Below are positions 47,055 through 54,589 of a DNA stretch of 54,935 nucleotides, piece after piece. The first letter of the stretch is position 1. Every line of letters begins with the position of its first letter. The stretch is from Paludibacter sp. 221 (GTDB taxonomy: Bacteria; Bacteroidota; Bacteroidia; Bacteroidales; Paludibacteraceae), in NCBI RefSeq assembly GCF_010501035.1, contig NZ_QVMH01000007.1:1-54935 (forward strand), read 5' to 3'. Both the position numbers and the translations under genes were made by a program. The notes under the pieces are model-generated. The model did no database searches and was not told where the DNA came from. It saw only the letters and a program-made list of their open reading frames with translations.

Positions 47055-48815
47055 ATGAATAAACTATTGAAAATGCATCACAGCGTTAAAACCGTATTGT
47101 TTTTCGGTTTAGTATTCATTTTTACAACTTCTCATTCAGTAAAATCGCAAGATATCCCTCAACATATATCATATACAAGGATTTATGATTTTATAGACGA
47201 GTTGGCTAATGATGGCTATTTTGAGTTAAACTCTGCAATAAAACCATATTCACGAAAATTTATTTGCGACCAGTTACTTAAAACTCAGGAGCAAAAAGAT
47301 AAATTGAATAATCGCCAACGTAAAGAACTTGAATTCTTCTTAAACGAATACGCTCTCGAGCGGGATACATTCCCCAATGGGTGGCCTCATTCTCCGTGGG
47401 CTAATAAAAAAGTAAGAGCTACTCTTATCCAGCCTGCTGTTTATTATCGGGATAATATTTTCCGTGCACGCATTACACCATTGCTGGGAATGCACGTTAC
47501 CCACAACGAAAACGGAAATATAATAAAACGTTGGTATGGAGCTGAGTTTCAAGGAATGTTTGGGAAAAACCTAAGCGTATGGGGTAGCCTACGCGATATT
47601 TCAATGAACGGGGCATTAATCTCAAAACCTAATTACCTGAACGACCAACCGGGCTATCAATATAAAGAAGCCAGTTATGGCGGCGACTATAGCGATTCGC
47701 GTGGTGGTATTAAATATGGATGGAATTGGGGCTCATTCGGCTTAGTGAAAGACAATATCGTTTGGGGTGATAACTATCATGGTGCTAATATCCTCTCAGG
47801 AAGAGCGCCTTCATTCCCTATGGTAACATTGAATCTGAAACCGGCACGCTGGTTCGAATTAAATTATTTTCATGGGTGGCTCGTATCAAACCAACTGGAT
47901 AGTACTGAGTATTATATAGAAAACGAAATAACAAAGTATTATCGTCCTGCAAACAAGTTCATGGCAGCAAACATGTTTACCATTTCGCCTGTCCGCAATT
48001 TACATATTTCGGCCGGAAATGCTATAATATATGCAGAAAACAATGTGCAGGCAGCATATTTTATTCCAATAGCATTTTATAAGTCGATAGACCATACTTT
48101 AACAAAAGGGGTAAGAACTGAAAATCAAAACTCCATGATGTTTCTGAATATAAGTTCCCGAAATATTAAGCACTTACACTTATATGCATCTGTATTTGTA
48201 GATGAGTTTAGCGCAAAACGTTTAAAATCGGATAATCCCCAGCAAAACCCGATTTCATATAAATTAGGAGGTAAATTAAGTAACTTTCCTATACAAAACA
48301 TATCTCTGACGGGAGAATTTACAAGGACTAATATAATCAACTATAAACATTCGATTCCTACTCTTACGTGGGCGTCGAATAGTTATAACTTAGGACATTA
48401 TTTAGGAGATAACTCGCAGGAGTTTTATGCTGAATTAAGGTATAAGCCAATACGTGGACTTGATTTAAAGCTATCTTTCATGGACGCACGACATGGAAAA
48501 GAATATGATTATATAAGAAAGGGGACATGGAGTGGAGATAACGCTTCGATATTAGATATAATAAGCCAACCATCATTAGGTAAAGTAATATGGAGTAATC
48601 AAACATTTGCCTTCAATGCAGTGTATGAAGTGTTTAATAATGCTTACGCTATTCTTAATGTAGAACACAGCAACATACAGGGATTTGACAGTGGGGAAGA
48701 TGCCGTGTTCGGAGAAAAGAAAATGACAGCTCAAGAAGCTTTAGACTATTTTACTCCTAAGTACCTACAAGGTAAAAATACAACTATTACCGTTGGATTT
48801 AGCTTTGGATTTTAG
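47055..48815 (+). CDS. Wzi-like capsule-associated outer-membrane barrel
   Basis: A 586-aa exported protein. Signal peptide about 1-31, then an N-terminal helical segment starting YTRIYDFIDELANDGYFELN, typical of Bacteroidota Wzi-like proteins, and a long beta-barrel part with alternating strands ending in an aromatic (FGF). Wzi anchors capsule at the surface in E. coli; here the neighbouring sugar transferase supports an exopolysaccharide role. No domain other than the barrel is seen. Confidence 0.82.
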   Translation: MNKLLKMHHSVKTVLFFGLVFIFTTSHSVKSQDIPQHISYTRIYDFIDELANDGYFELNSAIKPYSRKFICDQLLKTQEQKDKLNNRQRKELEFFLNEYALERDTFPNGWPHSPWANKKVRATLIQPAVYYRDNIFRARITPLLGMHVTHNENGNIIKRWYGAEFQGMFGKNLSVWGSLRDISMNGALISKPNYLNDQPGYQYKEASYGGDYSDSRGGIKYGWNWGSFGLVKDNIVWGDNYHGANILSGRAPSFPMVTLNLKPARWFELNYFHGWLVSNQLDSTEYYIENEITKYYRPANKFMAANMFTISPVRNLHISAGNAIIYAENNVQAAYFIPIAFYKSIDHTLTKGVRTENQNSMMFLNISSRNIKHLHLYASVFVDEFSAKRLKSDNPQQNPISYKLGGKLSNFPIQNISLTGEFTRTNIINYKHSIPTLTWASNSYNLGHYLGDNSQEFYAELRYKPIRGLDLKLSFMDARHGKEYDYIRKGTWSGDNASILDIISQPSLGKVIWSNQTFAFNAVYEVFNNAYAILNVEHSNIQGFDSGEDAVFGEKKMTAQEALDYFTPKYLQGKNTTITVGFSFGF

Positions 48816-48872
48816 CCGTGAACAAAAACTATTATTGATTTGTTTCATCATTAATAGTAAAACTCATTTGCC

Positions 48873-49481
48873 ATGAAAAAGCCTTTAGTTATAGGTATAA
48901 CGGGTGGAATAGGAGGGGGAAAGTCTACTTTAGCCCGAATGTTGCAAAAAAAAGGTTATCATGTGTACGATACTGATGTTGAAGCAAAAAAGCTACAAGA
49001 CAAAAATACTGAAATTCGCAGGCAGCTGATAGAGTTGTTTGGTGACGAAATTTACGATAATGACAGGCTTAACCGAAAAAAACTCGCAAGTATAGTATTC
49101 AGGAATCCTGAACAGCTTGCGAAGTTAAACGAAATTGTACATCCTGTTGTGCGTGAGCATTTTCTTGACTGGAAATCACAACATTCAAATGAAAAATATC
49201 TATTTGTTGAATCTGCAATTATGTACGAAAGCGGATTCGTAGGTTTTGTAGATAAAGTAATTGTAGTTACTGCTCCTTTACATGTACGCATCCTAAGGGT
49301 CGCAAAACGGGATAAAATAACTCCTGAACAAGTCCGCGAACGCATAGCGCGACAGCTGCCGGAAGAGGAAAAAATCAAAAAAGCTGATATTGTATTAAAT
49401 TCCGATGGAAAGGACGTATTGAGTGCTAATGTAGAGCATATCTTTTCTGAACTTAGTAAGATTGAAGCCACTTTAAAATAA
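48873..49481 (+). CDS. coaE: Dephospho-CoA kinase
   Basis: A 202-aa kinase for the last step of CoA synthesis. The P-loop GGIGGGKSTLA is at residues 10-20, YDTDVEAKKL near 31, and VESAIMYESGF in the CoA-binding part. It converges on tsaB, with a 9-base overlap of the ends. Confidence 0.97.
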   Translation: MKKPLVIGITGGIGGGKSTLARMLQKKGYHVYDTDVEAKKLQDKNTEIRRQLIELFGDEIYDNDRLNRKKLASIVFRNPEQLAKLNEIVHPVVREHFLDWKSQHSNEKYLFVESAIMYESGFVGFVDKVIVVTAPLHVRILRVAKRDKITPEQVRERIARQLPEEEKIKKADIVLNSDGKDVLSANVEHIFSELSKIEATLK

Positions 49482-50174
49482 TGGCTTTTTAGAAACAGTT
49501 GTCTGAAATTCTTTGAGATAAAATGGCTCAAAGTAAGCTGTATCAACAAAATCGTTTTCGCTATACTTCTTTACAGCCATATCAACCATGTTTTTAGCTA
49601 AAGGCTCTATACTATCTACAAAAATAGCATTCTGATGGCTTATCATAGTCTTACACTTATCAGCACCGTTTCCAAAGAAGTAAACCTTGTTATTGGTTAA
49701 AGCGTCGGAAAACGAATCTTCATCAATAATATCTGCCTCTACATTGCGAAAAATACTTCTATCCAACCTATATAAAGCATCATAAACCTCCATACGCCGT
49801 GCATCAATCATAGGGCAGAGTAGGGTAGTATTGGCTTCCTGCTTATTTATTTCCTTAATAACCGGAACGGTCAGGATTTCTAATGAATCTATAGCAATTA
49901 AAGGAATATCCAAACCATAACAAATTCCCTTAGCTGTAGAAACGCCAATTCTTAAACCTGTATATGAACCGGGGCCCGAACTAACCGAAACAGCATCTAA
50001 TGATTTAGAATGAGATTTCAAAGCTTCTAAGGCTTGTTCTATGAACACACTTAAAAGAGCTGCATGGTTCATACCTTCATTATCCGATTTGAAGAAAATA
50101 CATTCTGAACCGTAACTTAATGCAACGGAGCAAACGTTTGTCGAAGTCTCAATATGTAATATAGTAGGGTGCAT
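49473..50174 (-). CDS. tsaB: tRNA threonylcarbamoyladenosine biosynthesis protein TsaB
   Basis: A 233-aa actin-like ATPase-fold protein that scaffolds TsaD for t6A37 modification of ANN-decoding tRNAs. ILHIETSTNVCSVAL at the N-terminus and SSGPGSYTGLRIGVSTAKGI near residue 65 are diagnostic. It is the last clearly chromosomal gene; its start codon lies 35 bases from the dif-like site. Confidence 0.96.
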   Translation of the reverse strand: MHPTILHIETSTNVCSVALSYGSECIFFKSDNEGMNHAALLSVFIEQALEALKSHSKSLDAVSVSSGPGSYTGLRIGVSTAKGICYGLDIPLIAIDSLEILTVPVIKEINKQEANTTLLCPMIDARRMEVYDALYRLDRSIFRNVEADIIDEDSFSDALTNNKVYFFGNGADKCKTMISHQNAIFVDSIEPLAKNMVDMAVKKYSENDFVDTAYFEPFYLKEFQTTVSKKPLF

Positions 50175-50208
50175 GTTATATAAGGTCTACATAAATTAAA
50201 TTTATACT

Positions 50209-50236
50209 ATTTTACATAATGTAGATTATAGGAATT
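50209..50236 (+). promoter_or_regulatory. dif: dif-like XerC/XerD site (left attachment site)
   Basis: A 28-bp site made of XerD arm ATTTTACATAA (50209-50219), central six TGTAGA, and XerC arm TTATAGGAATT (50226-50236). Against the Bacillus subtilis dif, reversed and recalled from memory, 23 of 28 positions agree, and the core of the two arms matches E. coli dif. It lies exactly where chromosomal genes stop and phage-like genes begin. It may be the chromosomal dif itself rebuilt as a left junction by Xer-mediated integration. Confidence 0.75.
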
Positions 50237-50243
50237 ATATTTG
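50236..50243 (+). promoter_or_regulatory. -7-like box touching the dif site
   Basis: TATATTTG overlaps the last base of the XerC arm. If used, integration at dif would change the upstream -33 region of the early promoter. The hairpin that starts at 50241 overlaps it, so the role is uncertain. Confidence 0.3.
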
Positions 50244-50284
50244 TGTGTTATTGGTTGTTTCAATGACGCACAAATTTTTTTTTA
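50241..50284 (+). terminator. Strong intrinsic terminator beside the dif site
   Basis: A 13-bp stem (50241-50253 with 50261-50273, two G-U pairs), 7-base loop and a run of nine T. In the excised circle the dif site joins this terminator to the far end of the phage, so it could end the late transcript just past attP. Confidence 0.75.
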
Positions 50285-50318
50285 ATTTTTATTTTATTCA
50301 TCTATAATTTTTATTGTT

Positions 50319-50732
50319 ATGAGCAAAAAGAGAAGCAAAGGTACGGAAATATTTGAATTATTCCGTTCTTACTGTAGACACAATGGTATTCCCTTTCAAG
50401 CGGTTCGTTCACGTTCTGTTTCTTGTCTTTCAAATCGTTTTTGGCTTTCTTTTGATAAGGAGAAAGAAGTTACAATTTTTGATGTGAGATTTTCGGAGTA
50501 TCGGACTTATTTAGTGCCTGAGTTGTCAGATTTGTTCGCGGTGCTTTGTGATGCTTATTATAAGATATTTGATGTTGAACATTTTTTATCTTTTACTAAT
50601 GCGGTTGCACGTCCTTTGCATTATTATGAAGTTCAATCTATTCAATTTGGGAATTGTTCTGCTCTTGGCCCATCATCTGCTACTGCTACTTTTCCTTGTA
50701 ATATCGTTTATAATTCTGTTAACACAAAATAA
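50319..50732 (+). CDS. Phage protein, unknown (137 aa)
   Basis: A 137-aa protein, basic at the N-terminus (MSKKRSKGTEIFELFRSY), with a middle part rich in Phe/Tyr and a short Ser/Ala/Thr C-terminus. No signal peptide or membrane helix, no family recognised. First gene of the early module, 36 bases after the terminator beside dif. Confidence 0.65.
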   Translation: MSKKRSKGTEIFELFRSYCRHNGIPFQAVRSRSVSCLSNRFWLSFDKEKEVTIFDVRFSEYRTYLVPELSDLFAVLCDAYYKIFDVEHFLSFTNAVARPLHYYEVQSIQFGNCSALGPSSATATFPCNIVYNSVNTK

Positions 50733-50736
50733 TCCT

Positions 50737-50916
50737 ATGGACATTCATTCTTACCCTATTGGTACTGTCGTTAAATATGGTAGAAAGCATTACCGTATTG
50801 TCGAAAAAAGAGATAATTGTACTATTACAAGGCTTTTACAGCCTTATTTAATCGAATCTGACGAATTGCCTTGTATTTTCTTGAAACCTCGTATAAATCA
50901 CTTAATAGCTGCATGA
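50737..50916 (+). CDS. Phage small protein, unknown (59 aa)
   Basis: A 59-aa frame starting MDIHSYPIGTVVKYGRKHYR, a compact beta-type pattern. The frame could be read from 50548, but that extension is a hydrophobic shadow of the previous gene. The start lies 4 bases after the previous stop; the next gene follows 1 base after its stop. Confidence 0.6.
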   Translation: MDIHSYPIGTVVKYGRKHYRIVEKRDNCTITRLLQPYLIESDELPCIFLKPRINHLIAA

Positions 50917-50917
50917 T

Positions 50918-51157
50918 ATGGATTTAAAGAAAGTAGTTGAGCAAAATATCTTACTTGAGAGTTTTCGCACTTCTGAAAATAAAAATGTAATTTATCTTTT
51001 AGGTAAGAAATATTCTTTTTTGGAATGTAATAGTAACTGTTCTTCTTGTGCATTGTATGGAAAGGAACTTTTTCCTCTTTGTTTTGAGTGTTGTGCCTCT
51101 TGTCACCGTATATACGGTAAAGACGGTGTTTTTGTATTAAATAACCCTTTAAAATGA
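50918..51157 (+). CDS. Phage small Cys-rich protein (79 aa)
   Basis: A 79-aa protein with seven Cys in its middle (CNSNCSSCALYG, then CFECCASCHRIYG), a likely zinc-binding knuckle. No family recognised. It could bind DNA or Rep, or shape the host response. Confidence 0.65.
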   Translation: MDLKKVVEQNILLESFRTSENKNVIYLLGKKYSFLECNSNCSSCALYGKELFPLCFECCASCHRIYGKDGVFVLNNPLK

Positions 51158-51163
51158 TGAATT

Positions 51164-51352
51164 ATGATTGTTTATCTTAAAAATATTCCTCCTGATTCTT
51201 GTTTCCGTTTCCCACGTGGAAAACGTGTTTATCGTCGTTTAGGTAGTCGTGTCTTTAATGGCATGTTCGGTTATGTGTCATAAATTGAGTATGAAGATAA
51301 ATTTGGTAATTATTACTTTTCTCCTATTTATACTAAAGTAGTTCCTTGTTGA
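51164..51352 (+). pseudogene. Small phage ORF split by an in-frame TAA
   Basis: ATG 51164 gives 39 codons to TAA (51281-51283). The same frame continues with protein-like codons (IEYEDKFGNYYFSPIYTKVV) to TGA at 51350-51352, for 62 residues if the stop is ignored. The full reading resembles the next ORF (FRFPRGKRVYRR against FAFPNGRKKYVY, and NYYFSP against YYS). So it is either a broken paralogue, a true 39-aa protein, or a sequencing error. Confidence 0.5.
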
Positions 51353-51416
51353 TGCCTTAAAATATTATATAGTTGGTTGGCTTGTCATTTGTCCCACAAT
51401 TCAAAGTAAAAAAAAT

Positions 51417-51623
51417 ATGAATTATTTAGAAGCAACTTTTTCACATCTTGCGATTGGCGATGTATTCGCCTTTCCTAACGGTCGTAAAAAATACGTGTAT
51501 CAGGGTTATAGCCCTTTTTTTCATTCTTATTATTATACTTCTCTAACTAATTACAACAAGGGGTATTATTCAAAAAATGGTTTGCAAATTGTTTTTAAAT
51601 TTCCTGATTATGGTACAAGATAG
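51417..51623 (+). CDS. Phage small protein, unknown (68 aa)
   Basis: A 68-aa Tyr-rich protein (FAFPNGRKKYVYQGYSPFFH, then SYYYTSLTNYNKGYYS). No family recognised; similar in layout to the broken ORF just upstream, suggesting an old tandem duplication. Its last 14 bases overlap the Rep gene start at 51610. Confidence 0.6.
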   Translation: MNYLEATFSHLAIGDVFAFPNGRKKYVYQGYSPFFHSYYYTSLTNYNKGYYSKNGLQIVFKFPDYGTR

Positions 51624-52815
51624 ATTTGTCCCCGTTTCATTTGCTTCTATTAGTGCTACAAGTACTACGTTGTACACACGTCGTTTTGACCTTTTATTGA
51701 ATCGCTTTTGTGTACCTCAACGGAAATTAGATGATGGTACAATAGAGGAAGTAAAGCCCCCTATTTTTAAAGAGCATCAAGGCGGCTTATCTTCTAAGGC
51801 TTCGAGAAATTTGAGGAAATCTATCAATACTCTTTTAATTGGTGTAAATGAGGAAATTTTATTGAGTGGTAAGGGTAAGGAAAATGTAACATTTGCAACC
51901 CTTACCCTTCCCTCGTCTCAATTTAAATCATTTGACACAAATAAGGTTGAGTATTATGCAACTGATAAGGAAATTAAACGCAATTGTTTTAACCAGTTAA
52001 TGACTGAGTTGAAACAAACACAGGGTGTCAATAATTATGTGTGGGTATGTGAAAAACAGGTAAACGGTAATTTACATTTTCATATACTTTTTGATAAGCG
52101 TATTAATTGGGAATGGCTTCGTACCCGTTGGAATGGTTTAATCAACAAATATGGCTTCGTTGACCGTTATCAGGAGCGATTTAAATCAATGAATTTTGAA
52201 CAATATGTGTCATACTGTACAAATGGTAAAAAGGCAGATGAAAAGCGGTTAAATCAGCTAAAAAAGGCTTTTGATTTCGGACAAAAAACGAATTGGAAAC
52301 AGCCGAATTCAACGGATATACAGGCACTAAAAAAGGTAAATAATGTAGCTGCGTATATTAGCAAATACATGTCGAAAGGCTTCGGTCATTCTGAAAGTAA
52401 GATAAAAAAATATGCTTCTGCACTTTCAGCTAAATATAACCTTACTGATAACGATATACGTAAAATATATACTGTTGAGGGGCGTATTTGGCAGTGTTCA
52501 CAGGTAATTGCTAAAGCTCGTAAATGTATCTCGTATTGTGAGGTTGATTTTATTCCTGAGCTTGATAATCTTATCGAAACTGAAAAAGATATACAAGTAT
52601 TTAAAGAGGAACGTTTTACAACAATCCTCCACACTATTAAACAACTAAAACAAAAATGTAATTCTATTTATGAAACGTTTCTTTCACACATTAGGAAGTA
52701 TTTTAACGGGATGGATAATTTCGATATTACTTCAACTTCTTCTAATTCTGTTTGTGATATTGTCGCCCCTGTTTCAAATCGCAATGTATTTCAAACAAAG
52801 TTATCTTTTACTTAA
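51610..52815 (+). CDS. Rolling-circle replication initiator (HUH endonuclease Rep)
   Basis: A 401-aa protein that would nick the replication origin and start rolling-circle replication. Three Rep motifs are present in order: motif 1 FATLTL (95-100), the HUH metal motif LHFHILFD (His156 and His158), and motif 3 AAYISKYMSK with Tyr249 and Tyr253 four apart, as in phiX174 gpA and Microviridae/FLiP-type Reps. I use ATG 51610 (MVQDRFVPVSF), since the longer frame from 51577 runs inside the previous gene. Strong replication evidence for a ssDNA phage or plasmid. Confidence 0.88.
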   Translation: MVQDRFVPVSFASISATSTTLYTRRFDLLLNRFCVPQRKLDDGTIEEVKPPIFKEHQGGLSSKASRNLRKSINTLLIGVNEEILLSGKGKENVTFATLTLPSSQFKSFDTNKVEYYATDKEIKRNCFNQLMTELKQTQGVNNYVWVCEKQVNGNLHFHILFDKRINWEWLRTRWNGLINKYGFVDRYQERFKSMNFEQYVSYCTNGKKADEKRLNQLKKAFDFGQKTNWKQPNSTDIQALKKVNNVAAYISKYMSKGFGHSESKIKKYASALSAKYNLTDNDIRKIYTVEGRIWQCSQVIAKARKCISYCEVDFIPELDNLIETEKDIQVFKEERFTTILHTIKQLKQKCNSIYETFLSHIRKYFNGMDNFDITSTSSNSVCDIVAPVSNRNVFQTKLSFT

Positions 52816-52823
52816 AAAATTTT

Positions 52824-53039
52824 ATGAAAAAAAGGGAATACACATGTATTTGTTTCGCTGCAAATAAGGGCGGGGCATTGAAGTATAGACGAGTTACGAA
52901 TGTCTATAATTTATTCAAAAACATGCTCTCTGCGGGCTATCAATTAACCGCTATCAACGTGTATGATAAACAGACGAAGCAATTTTTAAAGCAATTACGC
53001 ACGCTTCATGATGCGTATCAATTTTTTATCAATAACTAA
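52824..53039 (+). CDS. Phage small protein, unknown (71 aa)
   Basis: A 71-aa basic protein (MKKREYTCICFAANKGGALK, VTNVYNLFKNMLSAGYQL, INVYDKQTKQFLKQLR). Eight bases after Rep. Looks like an alpha/beta miniprotein; no family recognised. Next gene begins 10 bases later. Confidence 0.6.
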   Translation: MKKREYTCICFAANKGGALKYRRVTNVYNLFKNMLSAGYQLTAINVYDKQTKQFLKQLRTLHDAYQFFINN

Positions 53040-53049
53040 TTTTATTTAT

Positions 53050-53238
53050 ATGGAACTTACAGTCAAAGAAATAGCTTTTTTTTATGGATGTAGCAGAAAT
53101 ACTGCTTTTTCTCGTATAGAGGAAATACGACGTTTTTTTAAATTATCGCACAAAAAGCGTATCACAAGGTGGCATTTAGCCATTTATGAGGGTATGACGT
53201 TCGATGATTTGAATTTAATTCTTTCAACTTCATTTTAA
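53050..53238 (+). CDS. Phage small helix-turn-helix-like protein (62 aa)
   Basis: A 62-aa protein with an HTH-like start (MELTVKEIAFFYGCSRNTAF followed by SRIEEIRRFFKL), basic in the second half. Start at 53050 is preferred to 53008, which lies inside the previous gene. Possible repressor or excision factor of the element, or a regulator of the late promoter. Confidence 0.6.
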   Translation: MELTVKEIAFFYGCSRNTAFSRIEEIRRFFKLSHKKRITRWHLAIYEGMTFDDLNLILSTSF

Positions 53239-53249
53239 ATAATATATCT

Positions 53250-53462
53250 ATGAACGAAAAAACAAAAACATTGCAATCCGCTTTGAAAAGTGGTTATTAT
53301 CGTTTCTTTCACTCGGAAAATATAGAGGATGATAGAGTAAGGGTAATTTTAAGACGTAATTTCCACCCTTTGTATTTACCAAAAGAATTAATTTTTACTT
53401 ATACGGAGCTGTATTTAAAGCGGAATTATCCCGAATTTGTTCCTGATGTGTTAAAAAAATAG
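53250..53462 (+). CDS. Phage small protein, unknown (70 aa)
   Basis: A 70-aa charged protein (ALKSGYYRFFHSENIEDDRV, LRRNFHPLYLPKELIFTYTE). No family recognised. Its stop codon lies on the first of three 10-bp direct repeats. Confidence 0.6.
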   Translation: MNEKTKTLQSALKSGYYRFFHSENIEDDRVRVILRRNFHPLYLPKELIFTYTELYLKRNYPEFVPDVLKK

Positions 53463-53490
53463 TCCAAAAAAGTCCAAAAAAGTCCAAAAA
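53461..53490 (+). repeat. Three tandem 10-bp repeats AGTCCAAAAA
   Basis: Three perfect copies back to back, then two weak copies (GGTACAGAAA, CGCCCAAAAA). The 10-bp period puts each copy on one face of the helix, as iterons or regulator arrays do. Sits at the boundary between the early (Rep) and late (capsid) modules. Confidence 0.8.
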
Positions 53491-53530
53491 GGTACAGAAA
53501 CGCCCAAAAACGTTTAAGTGCCTTTTTTTT
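53491..53530 (+). terminator. Terminator between early and late modules
   Basis: GGTAC pairs with GTGCC and inner AAACG with CGTTT, then a run of eight T. Ends the early transcript before the capsid module. Confidence 0.6.
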
Positions 53531-53536
53531 GTGTCG

Positions 53537-53544
53537 TAATTTTG
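53537..53544 (+). promoter_or_regulatory. -7 promoter box of the late (capsid) module
   Basis: TAATTTTG matches TAnnTTTG. TTTA at 53513-53516 is 20 bases upstream, and the capsid candidate starts 51 bases downstream. Confidence 0.55.
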
Positions 53545-53595
53545 TATTGTAGTTCAGAATGAAAAAAAAATGTTTAATTCTAAAAAATAAAAAAA

Positions 53596-54576
53596 ATGTT
53601 ATTAGGTACTTATCAGCCCGTAGGCGGCAAAATCGAAAAGTTGCAAATAAATCGCCCTTTGCATGCTCTTTTGTTTAAAATTACTATCTCAGGTGGTTTG
53701 GCTTCTGCGGAAGAATTTTTTTCTCCAGATTTAAAAATAAATGTATCATTACAGGATAACCGTAATAGTGCGCGTACTAATCTTATTCCCTCGCTTCCAT
53801 TAGCTCAGTTGTCAGAATTTTCTACACGTAAAGAGGGTTTTTGTTTAGGTCATTTTTATACCTTACCAGATAAAGGGGCGGTTGGTGACCTTTGTCAGCG
53901 TGTATTACTTACTCCTAATGGCAATATAGACCTTTCGGGTGATAAATATCTTTTAGTTGATTTGCTTGGTCTTTCAGATAATGTTGACAAAGTAGAGGTT
54001 TACGGTTTTGAGCATGATACCTATTCCGCTTTTAACATCAAGTATGATAAAGTATCTATCCCTAAAGGCTTATCACGTGAAATATTCCGTAATGATGGTG
54101 GTGCAAATGCGATGATATTGCCTGTTGATGGTTTCGATGAGGTTCAAATTTCTTACGTAGGCGGTGTTACTGTTACCCGTACTCTTTTTGAATTGCAGTA
54201 TGATACTTGCTTAAATAATGACCTTATCGCCGCTTTTTTCAGCGAAAAAGGTGTAATTGCTTCCGCTCTTTACGGTTATCAATCAGGCCTTATAGTTGAT
54301 ATGTCGGGGGTTGAAAAAATAGAGGTAGTACGTGATTCTGCGGGGCTTTCTGACCAAGATTTTACAGCTATTCTTGTTAAGAGTACAGTTGATAATTTAA
54401 CCAGTTATACAGCTAATCGTTTATTAGGTAATTCTCCCGCTCGTGCCATTAATACGGACGGCACTTATACGCTAAAAGGTGCTGAAATAATGCGCTATAA
54501 CAATGTATTAAGTGATTCTTCATCTCGTGTACCTGTTGAGTTAGTGCGTCGTGATATGGCATCTATAAGCAAATAA
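53596..54576 (+). CDS. Candidate double jelly-roll major capsid protein
   Basis: A 326-aa soluble protein with no signal peptide. Its pattern recalls the PM2 P2/FLiP capsid proteins: a first barrel with LQINRPLHALLFKIT (residues 16-30), DLKINVSLQDN (45-55), a helix-like LPLAQLSEF, and GFCLGHFYTLPDKG (81-94), then a second strand-rich part from about 150 (DEVQISYVGGVTVTRTLFEL; VEKIEVVRD). The length is near that of the known single-gene double jelly-roll proteins (about 270-330 aa) and far below Microviridae VP1. Next gene is a membrane miniprotein, as in membrane-containing phages. The assignment rests on pattern only; no search was possible. Confidence 0.5.
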   Translation: MLLGTYQPVGGKIEKLQINRPLHALLFKITISGGLASAEEFFSPDLKINVSLQDNRNSARTNLIPSLPLAQLSEFSTRKEGFCLGHFYTLPDKGAVGDLCQRVLLTPNGNIDLSGDKYLLVDLLGLSDNVDKVEVYGFEHDTYSAFNIKYDKVSIPKGLSREIFRNDGGANAMILPVDGFDEVQISYVGGVTVTRTLFELQYDTCLNNDLIAAFFSEKGVIASALYGYQSGLIVDMSGVEKIEVVRDSAGLSDQDFTAILVKSTVDNLTSYTANRLLGNSPARAINTDGTYTLKGAEIMRYNNVLSDSSSRVPVELVRRDMASISK

Positions 54577-54585
54577 GAAAGGGGG
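54576..54585 (+). promoter_or_regulatory. Shine-Dalgarno-like AGAAAGGGGG
   Basis: Ends 4 bases before the ATG of the membrane miniprotein. Such purine-rich sites are rare in this phylum and suggest high translation of a structural gene. Confidence 0.4.
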
Positions 54586-54589
54586 TATA

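Noticed and set aside
50548-50736. Hydrophobic N-terminal extension of the 59-aa phage ORF
   Set aside because: It is the out-of-frame reading of the 137-aa gene; a leucine run there reflects T-rich sequence, and a natural ATG exists at 50737.
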